From CAMYLR01 sp039588915 (GTDB lineage Bacteria > Gemmatimonadota > Gemmatimonadetes > JACCXV01 > JAHWKZ01), in contig JBDGYV010000015.1 in NCBI GenBank assembly GCA_039588915.1, forward strand, positions 1-35,653: a stretch of DNA of 35,653 bases, in the 5' to 3' direction. Below are positions 23,124 through 30,379 of the stretch, piece by piece. The translations under genes were made by a program, and so were the position numbers. The notes under the pieces are model-generated. The model was not told the origin of the DNA, made no database searches, and worked only from the letters and a program-made list of their open reading frames with translations. Every line of letters starts with the position of its first letter. Within the stretch, counting starts at the first letter, position 1.

Positions 23124-26100
23124 CTAGAACTCAGGCGCCAGAGTGAACACCCAGCGGCCGGTCTTGAGCTCGGCCATGTCGGTCTGCTGCGCGTAGTCGA
23201 CCCGGATGACGGCGAACCCGAACATGTTCATCCGGACACCGGCACCAAACGCGGCCCTCGCGTCAACCAGTCGGAAACCGAACGGGCCACCGTCTTGGCT
23301 GGTCGAGAACTTGAACGACTCGCGCAATTCGCCGGTCTCGGCCAACACTTCCCTTTGCTGGTGTTGGCAGAGCTCGTTTCCGCAACTCGCGAAACCGAGA
23401 TCGTACCATATAGCGCCGCGAATCGGTGGAAACAGCGAGGTTCCAAGCCGCGGGCGCTCAATGATCGGGAATCGGAACTCGAGGTTGAAGAGCCCGACAC
23501 CTGTCCCGACCAGGAAGTCGTCATCATCGAAGTCGAAACCACGCAGTAGCGTCGGACCACCAATGCCCTGGAATCGGAGCTGATCCTCCTGCTCGCCAAA
23601 CGTGCCCAGATACAGTAACCGCGAGGCGATCGTATATCGGCGGCCCAGCAACCAGTAGTTCCTGACATCGCCGTAAAACTGTGTGAAATCGCGATCGCCA
23701 AAAGCCTTCTGGATGTCGAAACGCCGCCGTGCCCCACCGACCGGCCCGGTGGATCCAAAGAAGCTCGTGTCGAACGCGTAACCCATCGACGGCGCGACAT
23801 AGTTCTCACTCCCCAGCTCATCGACGATCTCGGGCGTAGGATCGAAGAAGTCAAACCGCGCTTCACGGCGCGAGATGTGCGTTGCGTTGATGGATAGCTC
23901 CAACCGCCGGAAGCGACTAAACGGGTAGGCAGCGGTCAACTGCCCGCCACGGTAGATGTCGCTTCGGAACAAGAGGTCGTCGCTTCGACCTGTCGATGTC
24001 GATAACGAGGCAAAATCGCTTCGGAACTGAAACGCGGAAGCAGCCCAGTTCCAACGGCCCTTTCGATTCAGATACGTAAAGAACAGATCGCTGTCCGTAA
24101 TCGAACCGAACACGGACGCCGCTATGTACAGGTTGTGATCGCCCATCAGATCGCTGAACGCCAGCTGGGACGCTCCAAATGCACCCACTCCGCTGGCGAA
24201 TCCTACGGATGGCTGCGCGATTAGATCGGGCTGGAACTTGACCTTGTACTTGCGGGACGTGAACGCGGTCGTGTCCTGTGGGAGACCGATCGTGGGATCC
24301 TTGAGCAACGTCGCGATATCGACCGGCTCGTTGAATGAAGGCAAGCGACGGCCAGGCGCACCAGCAACCGGGCGACGGCGCGCTCCCTGATCGGGTCGTT
24401 CACCGAGGTAGTAGGACACTGCGTCTGGCTGGGCCGGTTCTTCCGCCTCCGCCGCGTCGCCATCGGCCGCCTCAGGCTCGGCTGCTTCCTCTTCGGCCGG
24501 TTGGTCAGCTTGGTCCTCTGCCTCGTCGTCAGCGCCATCGGCCACTTCAGGCAACGCTTCCCCGTCGAGCGGCTCGGCAGGGACGTCCGCTGCCTCGTCC
24601 GTCACCTCATCATCGGCCAACTCCTCCGCGTCATCCACCGGCTCTCGGATCACCGGCCGCGGTGGAGCCACCGGCCGAGCAGGTTCGACGAACGCGCGGT
24701 CGGCCAAGTCAAACTCGCCCCGGTCAGCGGCCAGATACGGCTCGGTCGCCAGTGACAACGGATTGTCCAACCGGTAAAGGTCCCAGCCCCCGTCTGAAAA
24801 CGCGCTAAACACCATCCGACTGCCGTCGCGTGACCATGCCATCGCCGGGCTCGATTCGATGATTCCGCTGACGCCGGTCAGCATGTCTGTCAACTGATAC
24901 ATCTCGCGCTTCTCTAGATCGTATAGAAAGATGTTCGTGATCCCGGTACGGTCAGAAAGAAACGCGATCGTCTTTCCATCCGGGCCCCACTGCGGGTTGA
25001 TGCTCTTGCCTTCTTGGGCCGATACATCTGACATGAACACCACATCGCCAGTGCTCAGGTCATACACACCGATTTGATACTCGTCATACGAGAGGAGGTC
25101 GAAGTCCGTGCCCTCACCGAACTCCGTGGTAAAGGCGATCCGGTTGCCATCCGGCGACCATACTGGATCGCGCTGGGCATAGCGATCGTTGGTAAGCCTA
25201 CGCAGATCGGTCCCATCGCGGCGAACGATGTATAGATCGCTAGTTCCGCCTTTCTGCCCGGTGAAAACGAGCTCTTGTCCGTCGGGCGACCAGGACGGGG
25301 TCTCAATACCGTCGAGATTGAAGCGATGGGAGGCAACGATGTTCTCGTTGTCCACACGCATGATGTAGAGCGCGTCCTGCTCACCGACTTTGCTCGAGAA
25401 AGCCAAGTATTTCCCGTCAGGCGAAAACGCCATACCGACGCGTAGGAATCGCAGACTCTCGAACGACTCGGAGCGCTCTCCCTTGACAACCTTGTCCGTG
25501 TCGGAGCCGTCCTCGGCACTCGCGATGTACAGGTTATTGAAGAAGTCTCGGTTGGAGACGAACGCGACCTTGCTACCGTCGGGGGACAGCGCCGGCCCGA
25601 TGTTGATCGACGCCCCCTCCTTGACATGGTCGGTCAGCCGCACAGCGACCTCTTCGGCGGGCGGATACAGGACAACCTGCGGCAGGTACGTGAGCCTAAC
25701 CGCCTCGAGCCAATCTTCTGATAGGTCCTCAAGGTTCACGTTGATCGATGTCCGAAACGCCTCGCGGACGCCCAACAACGGCGCTTTCTGCATGATCTCG
25801 CCGATCTTCTCGTCACCATACTTGACGCCGATGTAGTACCAAAGCGCCTGGCCAAAGCGATAAACACGGATGTCTTGTGCACGCGACAACTCATCGATCG
25901 TCGTCAGATAACCCGAAAGGGATCCATCCCTCAGCCACATCGCCGTCAACGGATCGATCTCCCCAACAGTGAGGTACTCGGCCATGCCCTCCGCAAACCA
26001 CAATGGCATGCGGAACGCAAACGGGTTACTGCCTTGTGAAAGAGCACCGCGCCGCAGGATGTCGAACTGGAAGGCGTGGACGAGCTCGTGGGCAAGCGTG

Positions 26101-26528
26101 TGCTCGAACTCCGGATACGCGCTCGGGAAGAAAAGCACGATCCGGTTTCTCAACCCTTCTGTGATCCCGCCGGTACCCTCTGAGATCTGAAAGCGAAAGA
26201 TGTTCGTCTGCTGGAAGTCAGACTGTGACGCGTAGAGAACGAGCGGTTTCCGCTCGTTCCAATCGTGGCGAAATACTTTGGAGAGTCTTGAGTAGGCGCG
26301 CTCGGCCATGCGCGCTGCGTCGAGAATTGCGTCTTCGGCTTCCGGGTAATAATGGATATCAAAGTGCTCAGTTTCGAGAACCCGGAAATCGAGATCCTTG
26401 TACTGAACCTTGTTTTGCCCGAACTGAGCGTGCGCGGGGTTGGCAATCGACCCGCCGATTAGAAGCGCGACGAGGACGACAACATTACGGGTCACGGAGC
26501 GCGCCAAGAGATCTCCCTTCGCTTTCAT
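23124..26528 (-). CDS. Peptidase MA / TolB-like propeller / BamA-like outer-membrane barrel fusion protein
   Basis: 1134 residues from the ATG at 26528, which begins a signal peptide (cut after P-A-H-A, residue 34). Residues about 40-290 are a gluzincin metallopeptidase domain: H-E-L-V-H (147-151) and the downstream glutamates in F-A-E-G-M-A-E-Y (180, 184). About 310-640 hold six or more PD40/TolB-type blades, each with an S-P-D-G or close variant followed by A-F-x-S-like strands. An Asp/Glu/Pro/Ala-rich linker (about 640-735) leads to a beta barrel with the Omp85 lid motif L-L-R-G-F and a C-terminal aromatic residue (ends P-E-F). An outer-membrane protein with a periplasmic protease and propeller is implied. 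Homologous fusions occur in Gemmatimonadota-like genomes, to my knowledge uncharacterised; a role in outer-membrane protein quality control or assembly is a guess. Confidence 0.88.
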   Translation of the reverse strand: MKAKGDLLARSVTRNVVVLVALLIGGSIANPAHAQFGQNKVQYKDLDFRVLETEHFDIHYYPEAEDAILDAARMAERAYSRLSKVFRHDWNERKPLVLYASQSDFQQTNIFRFQISEGTGGITEGLRNRIVLFFPSAYPEFEHTLAHELVHAFQFDILRRGALSQGSNPFAFRMPLWFAEGMAEYLTVGEIDPLTAMWLRDGSLSGYLTTIDELSRAQDIRVYRFGQALWYYIGVKYGDEKIGEIMQKAPLLGVREAFRTSINVNLEDLSEDWLEAVRLTYLPQVVLYPPAEEVAVRLTDHVKEGASINIGPALSPDGSKVAFVSNRDFFNNLYIASAEDGSDTDKVVKGERSESFESLRFLRVGMAFSPDGKYLAFSSKVGEQDALYIMRVDNENIVASHRFNLDGIETPSWSPDGQELVFTGQKGGTSDLYIVRRDGTDLRRLTNDRYAQRDPVWSPDGNRIAFTTEFGEGTDFDLLSYDEYQIGVYDLSTGDVVFMSDVSAQEGKSINPQWGPDGKTIAFLSDRTGITNIFLYDLEKREMYQLTDMLTGVSGIIESSPAMAWSRDGSRMVFSAFSDGGWDLYRLDNPLSLATEPYLAADRGEFDLADRAFVEPARPVAPPRPVIREPVDDAEELADDEVTDEAADVPAEPLDGEALPEVADGADDEAEDQADQPAEEEAAEPEAADGDAAEAEEPAQPDAVSYYLGERPDQGARRRPVAGAPGRRLPSFNEPVDIATLLKDPTIGLPQDTTAFTSRKYKVKFQPDLIAQPSVGFASGVGAFGASQLAFSDLMGDHNLYIAASVFGSITDSDLFFTYLNRKGRWNWAASAFQFRSDFASLSTSTGRSDDLLFRSDIYRGGQLTAAYPFSRFRRLELSINATHISRREARFDFFDPTPEIVDELGSENYVAPSMGYAFDTSFFGSTGPVGGARRRFDIQKAFGDRDFTQFYGDVRNYWLLGRRYTIASRLLYLGTFGEQEDQLRFQGIGGPTLLRGFDFDDDDFLVGTGVGLFNLEFRFPIIERPRLGTSLFPPIRGAIWYDLGFASCGNELCQHQQREVLAETGELRESFKFSTSQDGGPFGFRLVDARAAFGAGVRMNMFGFAVIRVDYAQQTDMAELKTGRWVFTLAPEF

Positions 26529-26555
26529 TCTGCTCTTTCCTGCGGCCGAGGAAAC

Positions 26556-26582
26556 GCTATACCACCCGCACGAGACGGGCAA
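26556..26582 (-). promoter_or_regulatory. Candidate extended -10 promoter for the peptidase-barrel gene
   Basis: Minus strand: TTGCCC (26582-26577), 15-base spacer ending TGG, then TATAGC (26561-26556). The TGn before the -10 makes it an extended -10 element, which can compensate for the short spacer. The predicted start is about 20 bases before the ATG at 26528. Confidence 0.4.
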
Positions 26583-26622
26583 ATACCGCTGTCCTAAGAA
26601 ATAGACGCTTCAGATGACCGGT

Positions 26623-27033
26623 TTAATCCCCCGTGGTCAATTCGCCGTTCTCGGAGAACGATTCGACCGGCGCGTCGCCCCACAACCGTTCGAGCTCGTA
26701 ATAAGCGCGCGCCTCGCGGTGGAAAACGTGGACCACGAAATCGATATAGTCGAGCAGCACCCAGCTGCTCTTCCGGGCACCTTCCACGTGCCACGGACGA
26801 GCACCCTCGGCCCTTAACCGCTCTTCGATTCGATCCGCGATCGCCTTGACCTGTACATCGCTCTCGCCGCTGGCCAGGACGAAGTAATCGGTGGCTGAAG
26901 TCAGCCCTCGCAGGTCGAGCAGCAACACGTCCCGGCCCCTACGGTCGACCGCCTCCTGAGCCGCGGCGGCAGCCAGGGCGCGAATCTCCGCGTCGCCGGA
27001 AGCGCGGCGCGCCCGGCGGCTCGGTGGGGTCAA
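26623..27033 (-). CDS. rsfS: Ribosomal silencing factor RsfS
   Basis: 136 residues. RsfS binds L14 on the large subunit and blocks subunit joining when nutrients are short. The family core is clear: A-A-x-A-Q-E-A-V-D, D-V-L-L-L-D-L-R, T-D-Y-F-V-L-A-S-G, then W-V-L-L-D-Y-I-D-F-V-V-H-V-F and R-A-Y-Y-E-L-E-R-L-W-G-D. The best start is a TTG at 27033 whose last two bases overlap the TGA of rplI (TTGA), with an Arg-rich N-terminal extension. It is the last gene of the S6-S18-L9 operon; its placement with ribosomal genes fits its job. Confidence 0.95.
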   Translation of the reverse strand: MTPPSRRARRASGDAEIRALAAAAAQEAVDRRGRDVLLLDLRGLTSATDYFVLASGESDVQVKAIADRIEERLRAEGARPWHVEGARKSSWVLLDYIDFVVHVFHREARAYYELERLWGDAPVESFSENGELTTGD

Positions 27034-27491
27034 CCCTGGTCTCGTGTTACGAGCACTTTGATTGGGACGCTGACTTCGGGATGGAGTCGGATCGGGACTT
27101 CGTACTCGCCCAGCGTCTTGATCGGATCGTCCAGTCTCACCTGGCCCCGCGCCGCAGCGAACCCACGCTCCACCAAGCGCTCGGCGATGTCGGCGGTCGA
27201 AACCGAGCCATAGAGCTGGTCCTCGTCGCCGGCCATCATCTGAAACTCGAGCGCCAAGCCAGTCATGGTCAACGCCACTTCTTCGGCCTTTACTCTCTCC
27301 TCACTCAGCTTCTGCTCGTACTTCTTGCGTTCCTGCTCGATGCGTCGCTTGTTGGCTGCCGTGGCCACGTAGGCCAAGCGCTGCGGCAACAAGTAATTGC
27401 GAGCGTAGCCAGGAGCGACCTCGACGACATCGCCGGCATGCCCGAGGTTTTCGACCTCGGCGCGCAGGACTACTTCGGTGTTCTTGCTCAT
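27030..27491 (-). CDS. rplI: 50S ribosomal protein L9
   Basis: 153 residues, near the usual 148. The N-terminal RNA-binding domain has V-E-N-L-G-x-x-G-D-V-V-E-V and G-Y-A-R-N-Y-L-L-P. A long connecting helix (A-N-K-R-R-I-E-Q-E-R-K-K) and a C-terminal domain with L-Y-G-S-V-S-T-A-D-I-A follow. AGGGA is 7 bases before the ATG. The order rpsF-rpsR-rplI is the standard bacterial arrangement, here without ssb between rpsF and rpsR. Confidence 0.98.
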   Translation of the reverse strand: MSKNTEVVLRAEVENLGHAGDVVEVAPGYARNYLLPQRLAYVATAANKRRIEQERKKYEQKLSEERVKAEEVALTMTGLALEFQMMAGDEDQLYGSVSTADIAERLVERGFAAARGQVRLDDPIKTLGEYEVPIRLHPEVSVPIKVLVTRDQG

Positions 27492-27528
27492 CGTTCAGTC
27501 CCTCGTTCGCTGATCCGGAGCTGCGATC

Positions 27529-27750
27529 TCAAAGCGCGTGGTCCGGGAGATATGGGATGAGTGCCAGAAAGCGTCCCCGCTTGATCGCGGTCGCCAGCCG
27601 ACGCTGGTGACGGGCACAGGTCCCGGTGACGCGCCGTGGCAGGATTTTCCCGCGATCGTTCGTGAAGCGATCCAACATGTGTTGATCCTTGTAATCGATC
27701 ACCACTTTGTTCTCGCAGAAGTGGCACGTCTTCTTCCGCCTGTAGACCAT
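27529..27750 (-). CDS. rpsR: 30S ribosomal protein S18, cysteine-containing form
   Basis: 73 residues from an ATG that shares its A with the rpsF stop (TGATG); a GTG one codon earlier is possible, and GGAGG lies 7-10 bases upstream. Family signature: I-D-Y-K-D, then the G-K-I-L-P-R-R-V-T-G region and H-Q-R-R-L-A-T-A-I-K-R-G-R. The N-terminal C-H-F-C and later T-C-A-R-H provide four potential zinc ligands, so this is the zinc-type S18. S18 forms a heterodimer with S6 on the 30S platform, consistent with coupled translation of the two genes. Confidence 0.97.
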   Translation of the reverse strand: MVYRRKKTCHFCENKVVIDYKDQHMLDRFTNDRGKILPRRVTGTCARHQRRLATAIKRGRFLALIPYLPDHAL

Positions 27751-28205
27751 CACTCTTGTACCTCCACACCGGCTTCGGCCGGCTCATCGGTGCTCGTCGC
27801 GGTCGGCTCATCGGTGCTCATCGCGGCCGGCTCATCGGTGCTCATCGCGGCCGGCTCATCGGTGCTCATCGCGGCCGGCTCATCGGTGCTCGTCGCGGCC
27901 GGCACGATCGTCGACTCGATCGGGTCGACAATGGTGAGCTGCCGCATCACCTGCTCATCGAGTTTCGCCAAACGCTCGAACTCGACCAGTCGATCGGGCT
28001 CGGTGTCGTATCTCAGAATGACGTAGGTCCCCTGCTCTTTTTTGCCGATTGGGTAAGCCAGCTTACGGGTGCCCCACTGGGTCACCGTCATCGACTCGTC
28101 ACCGTCGTCAACGAGAGCGCCCTTGAGCCGATCCAGTTTCTGCTCGAACACGGACTCGTCGAGTGTGGAGTCGAAGATAAGAACGGTTTCGTAGGATCGT
28201 GCCAT
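27750..28205 (-). CDS. rpsF: 30S ribosomal protein S6 with repetitive acidic C-terminal extension
   Basis: 151 residues from the ATG at 28205 (GGGAG 6 bases upstream); a longer open frame upstream has no family similarity. Residues 1-97 are the S6 fold: Y-E-T-V-L-I-F-D, W-G-T-R-K-L-A-Y-P-I, G-T-Y-V-I-L-R-Y and V-M-R-Q-L-T-I. From about 106 on, five copies of an eight-residue unit S-T-D-E-P-x-x-x, plus a short end, form a Thr/Glu/Pro-rich tail. They are encoded by five 24-bp DNA repeats. S6 tails vary between bacteria (E. coli adds glutamates after translation), but a tandem-repeat tail is unusual. Confidence 0.97.
   Translation of the reverse strand: MARSYETVLIFDSTLDESVFEQKLDRLKGALVDDGDESMTVTQWGTRKLAYPIGKKEQGTYVILRYDTEPDRLVEFERLAKLDEQVMRQLTIVDPIESTIVPAATSTDEPAAMSTDEPAAMSTDEPAAMSTDEPTATSTDEPAEAGVEVQE
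27783..27902 (-). repeat. Five 24-bp tandem repeats inside rpsF
   Basis: Five head-to-tail 24-bp units start at 27783, 27807, 27831, 27855 and 27879 on the plus strand, each beginning CTCATCGGTGCTC. The units differ at only a couple of positions (G/A and T/C). Since 24 is a multiple of 3, copy-number change would keep the frame and only lengthen or shorten the S6 tail. Confidence 0.93.
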
Positions 28206-28232
28206 GGGATGCTCCCTTCGGTCTGAACGGTC

Positions 28233-28247
28233 CGCCCCCGTGGGGCG
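28233..28247 (-). promoter_or_regulatory. GC-rich hairpin in the rpsF 5' leader
   Basis: CGCCCC-CGT-GGGGCG is a perfect 6-bp stem with a 3-base loop, 28 bases before the rpsF start and inside the predicted leader. On the transcript, ACCG motifs follow it. S6:S18 leader RNAs that autoregulate rpsF are known; this may be such an element, but I cannot fold it to the consensus by eye. Confidence 0.35.
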
Positions 28248-28272
28248 AACAGGGCTATTGGAAAGAGCAACA

Positions 28273-28301
28273 AAACTACCGCCTAGGTCCCTGGTCGTCA
28301 A
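28273..28301 (-). promoter_or_regulatory. Candidate promoter of the rpsF-rpsR-rplI-rsfS operon
   Basis: Minus strand: TTGACG (28301-28296, 5 of 6), 17-base spacer, TAGTTT (28278-28273, 3 of 6). It would give a leader of about 60 bases containing the hairpin at 28233-28247. It overlaps the divergent bolA promoter region. Confidence 0.42.
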
Positions 28302-28307
28302 CGCGTT

Positions 28308-28335
28308 TTGCCGCATCAACGAGAGCCACTATCTT
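28308..28335 (+). promoter_or_regulatory. Candidate promoter for a leaderless bolA transcript
   Basis: TTGCCG (28308-28313, 4 of 6), 16-base spacer, TATCTT (28330-28335, 4 of 6). The ATG of bolA begins 7 bases after the -10, exactly where transcription would be expected to start, and no ribosome binding site precedes the ATG. Confidence 0.42.
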
Positions 28336-28342
28336 CCGGCGG

Positions 28343-28603
28343 ATGTCTCAGATCCTCGAGCAAGTGACGGCCAAGATCCAAGCCGCGATCCCCGACGCGG
28401 AGGTGGAAGTCGTAGACCTGACCGGGACCGACAACCACCTCGAAGCGCGCGTGATCTCCCCCTCGTTCATAGGGAAATCGCTGATCGAGAGACACAAGAT
28501 GATCTACGCGTCGGTCCGCGAATGGATCGACGACGATACCGTTCACGCATTGGCAATCAAGGCCTGGACGCCTGAGGAGGGCGAGCGATGCAACCCGAAG
28601 TGA
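28343..28603 (+). CDS. bolA: BolA family protein
   Basis: 86 residues from the ATG at 28343. BolA/IbaG-type proteins bind [2Fe-2S] clusters together with CGFS glutaredoxins. The class II KH-like fold shows in the I-P-D-A-E-V-E-V-x-D-L-T-G stretch, H-L-E-A-R-V-I-S-P-S-F-I-G-K-S-L-I-E-R-H-K-M-I-Y and the C-terminal H-A-L-A-I-K-A-W-T-P-E-E. The S-F-x-G-K-x-x-x-x-R-H-x-x-I-Y pattern is diagnostic. It overlaps the CGFS glutaredoxin gene by 16 bases, so the interacting partners are co-translated. It may be leaderless (see promoter). Confidence 0.95.
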   Translation: MSQILEQVTAKIQAAIPDAEVEVVDLTGTDNHLEARVISPSFIGKSLIERHKMIYASVREWIDDDTVHALAIKAWTPEEGERCNPK

Positions 28604-28938
28604 AACAGAGAATCGATGCTCAGATCCGGGAAAACCCGGTTCTGCTCTACATGAAGGGCACTGAGATGTTGCCGCGCTGTGGGTTCAGCGCTGCCACCGT
28701 GGAAACCCTGCACACCGCCGGAGCCACCGGACGGATCCACGCGATCGATGTGCTGGCCGATCCTGAGTTGTGGCAGGCGATCCGCGAGTACAGCGACTGG
28801 CCGACCATTCCACAGGTGTACATCGGCGGCGAGTTCATCGGCGGTTGCGACATCACGCGCGAGCTTTCCGAGAGCGGAGAGCTCCAGACCAAGATCGAAG
28901 CCGCACTAGCGACCGCTGGCGCAGGGGCCGGAGAGTAA
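28588..28938 (+). CDS. grxD: Monothiol glutaredoxin, CGFS type (Grx4/GrxD)
   Basis: 116 residues. The motif P-R-C-G-F-S (Cys31 region) after L-L-Y-M-K-G-T-E marks a class II monothiol glutaredoxin that carries a glutathione-ligated [2Fe-2S] cluster for delivery or iron sensing. Also visible are W-P-T-I-P-Q-V-Y (cis-Pro/TIP loop) and E-F-I-G-G-C-D-I, where glutathione binds. The C-terminal 12 residues are Ala/Gly rich. A GAGGAGGG site lies just before the ATG within the bolA end. Forms a BolA-Grx pair with the upstream gene. Confidence 0.97.
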   Translation: MQPEVKQRIDAQIRENPVLLYMKGTEMLPRCGFSAATVETLHTAGATGRIHAIDVLADPELWQAIREYSDWPTIPQVYIGGEFIGGCDITRELSESGELQTKIEAALATAGAGAGE

Positions 28939-28966
28939 AGACAAAGGACACCAATCGAGCATCGTA

Positions 28967-30337
28967 ATGCGCCGGTCGCCGATCATGCTCGCGCTTCTGC
29001 TCGTCGTCGTACAATGGAGTCGGCTCGGTGCGCAAGATCTCCCCCCCGCACCACCCGATCGCGACAGCCGGCTCCACGGCCTGATCGAAGCGGTCTCCGC
29101 CGACCGGATCGAGCACAACATCCGGACGTTGGCCGGGTTTGGGACCAGACACACGCTGTCCGACACGCTGTCGACAACGCGTGGGATCGGCGCTGCTCGA
29201 CGCTGGATCAAGGCGGAGTTCGACCGGATCTCGGCGGACTGCGGCGGCTGCCTCGAGGTATCGTATCAACGATCGCTCGTTCAGGGAAAACAACGAATCC
29301 CCGATCCTACCTGGGTGGTAAATGTCGTCGCCGTGCTGCGTGGCACGAGCGATCCCAACCGTTACGTCATCATGAGCGGTGACATCGACTCCCGGATCTC
29401 CGATCCGATGAACGCCGTGGACGACGCACCCGGAGCCAACGACAACGCCAGCGGAATGGCCGGCGTGCTGGAAGCGGCCCGGATCATTACACGATCCGAC
29501 CACGTGTTTCACGCGACGATCGTTTTCGCCGGACTCTCCGGCGAGGAGCAGGGGCTCTACGGCGGCCGCCACATGACGAGTATCGCGCAAGAAGAAAACT
29601 GGAATATCGAAGCCGTGCTCAACAACGACATGATCGGCAACACTGCGGGAATCAACAAAATCGTCGACAACTCGACCGCGCGCGTGTTTTCGGAGAGCCC
29701 GGACGTGACGGCGACACCCGACGACTGGCGCCGAATGCGTTTTACTGGCGGCGAAGTCGACGGCCGCTCGCGTCAGCTCGCTCGGTACGTCGATCGGATC
29801 GCGGATCTCTACTTCGCCGACCTCGATATGATCATGATCTATCGATTGGATCGTTGGGGGCGCGGCGGCCATCATCGCCCGTTCAACGATGCCGGCTTCC
29901 CAGCGGTGCGGATCATGGAGACAAACGAGCACTACGATCGCCAACACCAGGACATACGGCTGGAGAACGGGATCGCGTACGGTGATGTCGTCGAAGCGGT
30001 CGACTTCGACTACGCCAGGAAGCTCACCGCGCTCAACATCGCCGTTCTTGCGTCGCTTGCGTGGGCACCCGCGCCGCCCGAAAACGTCGTCATCGAGGGG
30101 GCGGTCCAACCGTCGGCCAAGCTCCGGTGGATACCCTCCTTAGACCCGATCGTCGCCGGCTATAAGGTCTACTGGCGGGACACGACCTCGCCGACGTGGG
30201 ATCGGTGGCGTTGGGTCGGGCGCGCCCACGAGGCCGAGATGACCGACCTCGTCATCGACAACTACTTCTTCGGCGTAGCGGCCGTGGGGCCCGGAGGAAA
30301 CGAGAGCCCGGTCGTGTTTCCGTTGCCGGCGCCCTAG
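28967..30337 (+). CDS. Secreted M28 family metallopeptidase with C-terminal Fn3-like domain
   Basis: 456 residues with a signal peptide (R-R-S-P-I, hydrophobic core, cut near R-L-G-A-Q). The peptidase domain has the co-catalytic zinc set: A-P-G-A-N-D-N-A-S-G (Asp159), S-G-E-E-Q-G (Glu193/Glu194), N-N-D-M-I-G-N (Asp221) and G-G-H-H (302/303). The first ligand, usually the His of an H-x-D motif, is Asp139 in S-G-D-I-D-S-R. Residues about 360-456 resemble a fibronectin type III domain (K-L-R-W, G-Y-K-V-Y-W-R, Y-F-F-G-V-A-A-V). Likely an extracytoplasmic aminopeptidase or carboxypeptidase for scavenged peptides. It follows the glutaredoxin gene by 28 bases but has no functional link to it. Confidence 0.92.
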   Translation: MRRSPIMLALLLVVVQWSRLGAQDLPPAPPDRDSRLHGLIEAVSADRIEHNIRTLAGFGTRHTLSDTLSTTRGIGAARRWIKAEFDRISADCGGCLEVSYQRSLVQGKQRIPDPTWVVNVVAVLRGTSDPNRYVIMSGDIDSRISDPMNAVDDAPGANDNASGMAGVLEAARIITRSDHVFHATIVFAGLSGEEQGLYGGRHMTSIAQEENWNIEAVLNNDMIGNTAGINKIVDNSTARVFSESPDVTATPDDWRRMRFTGGEVDGRSRQLARYVDRIADLYFADLDMIMIYRLDRWGRGGHHRPFNDAGFPAVRIMETNEHYDRQHQDIRLENGIAYGDVVEAVDFDYARKLTALNIAVLASLAWAPAPPENVVIEGAVQPSAKLRWIPSLDPIVAGYKVYWRDTTSPTWDRWRWVGRAHEAEMTDLVIDNYFFGVAAVGPGGNESPVVFPLPAP

Positions 30338-30376
30338 AGGGCCCCGTCAACGCGTTTGCTGGCGCGCCCTTTAGGG
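30332..30376. terminator. Bidirectional hairpin between convergent genes
   Basis: CCCTAGAGGG (30332-30341) pairs with CCCTTTAGGG (30367-30376) over 10 bp with a single G-U wobble, plus one C-G inside; the loop is about 24 bases. The left arm contains the stop codon of the M28 gene, and the carbonic anhydrase gene ends 4 bases after the right arm. On the plus side a short T-rich stretch (GTGTTTACG) follows. Confidence 0.52.
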
Positions 30377-30379
30377 TGT

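Noticed and set aside
27783..27902. Possible CRISPR array
   Set aside because: The 24-bp units are directly adjacent with no spacers and lie in frame inside rpsF.
28853..30109. 418-codon minus-strand open frame opposite the M28 peptidase
   Set aside because: Antisense to a gene with complete signal peptide and metal motifs; composition is typical of a shadow frame.
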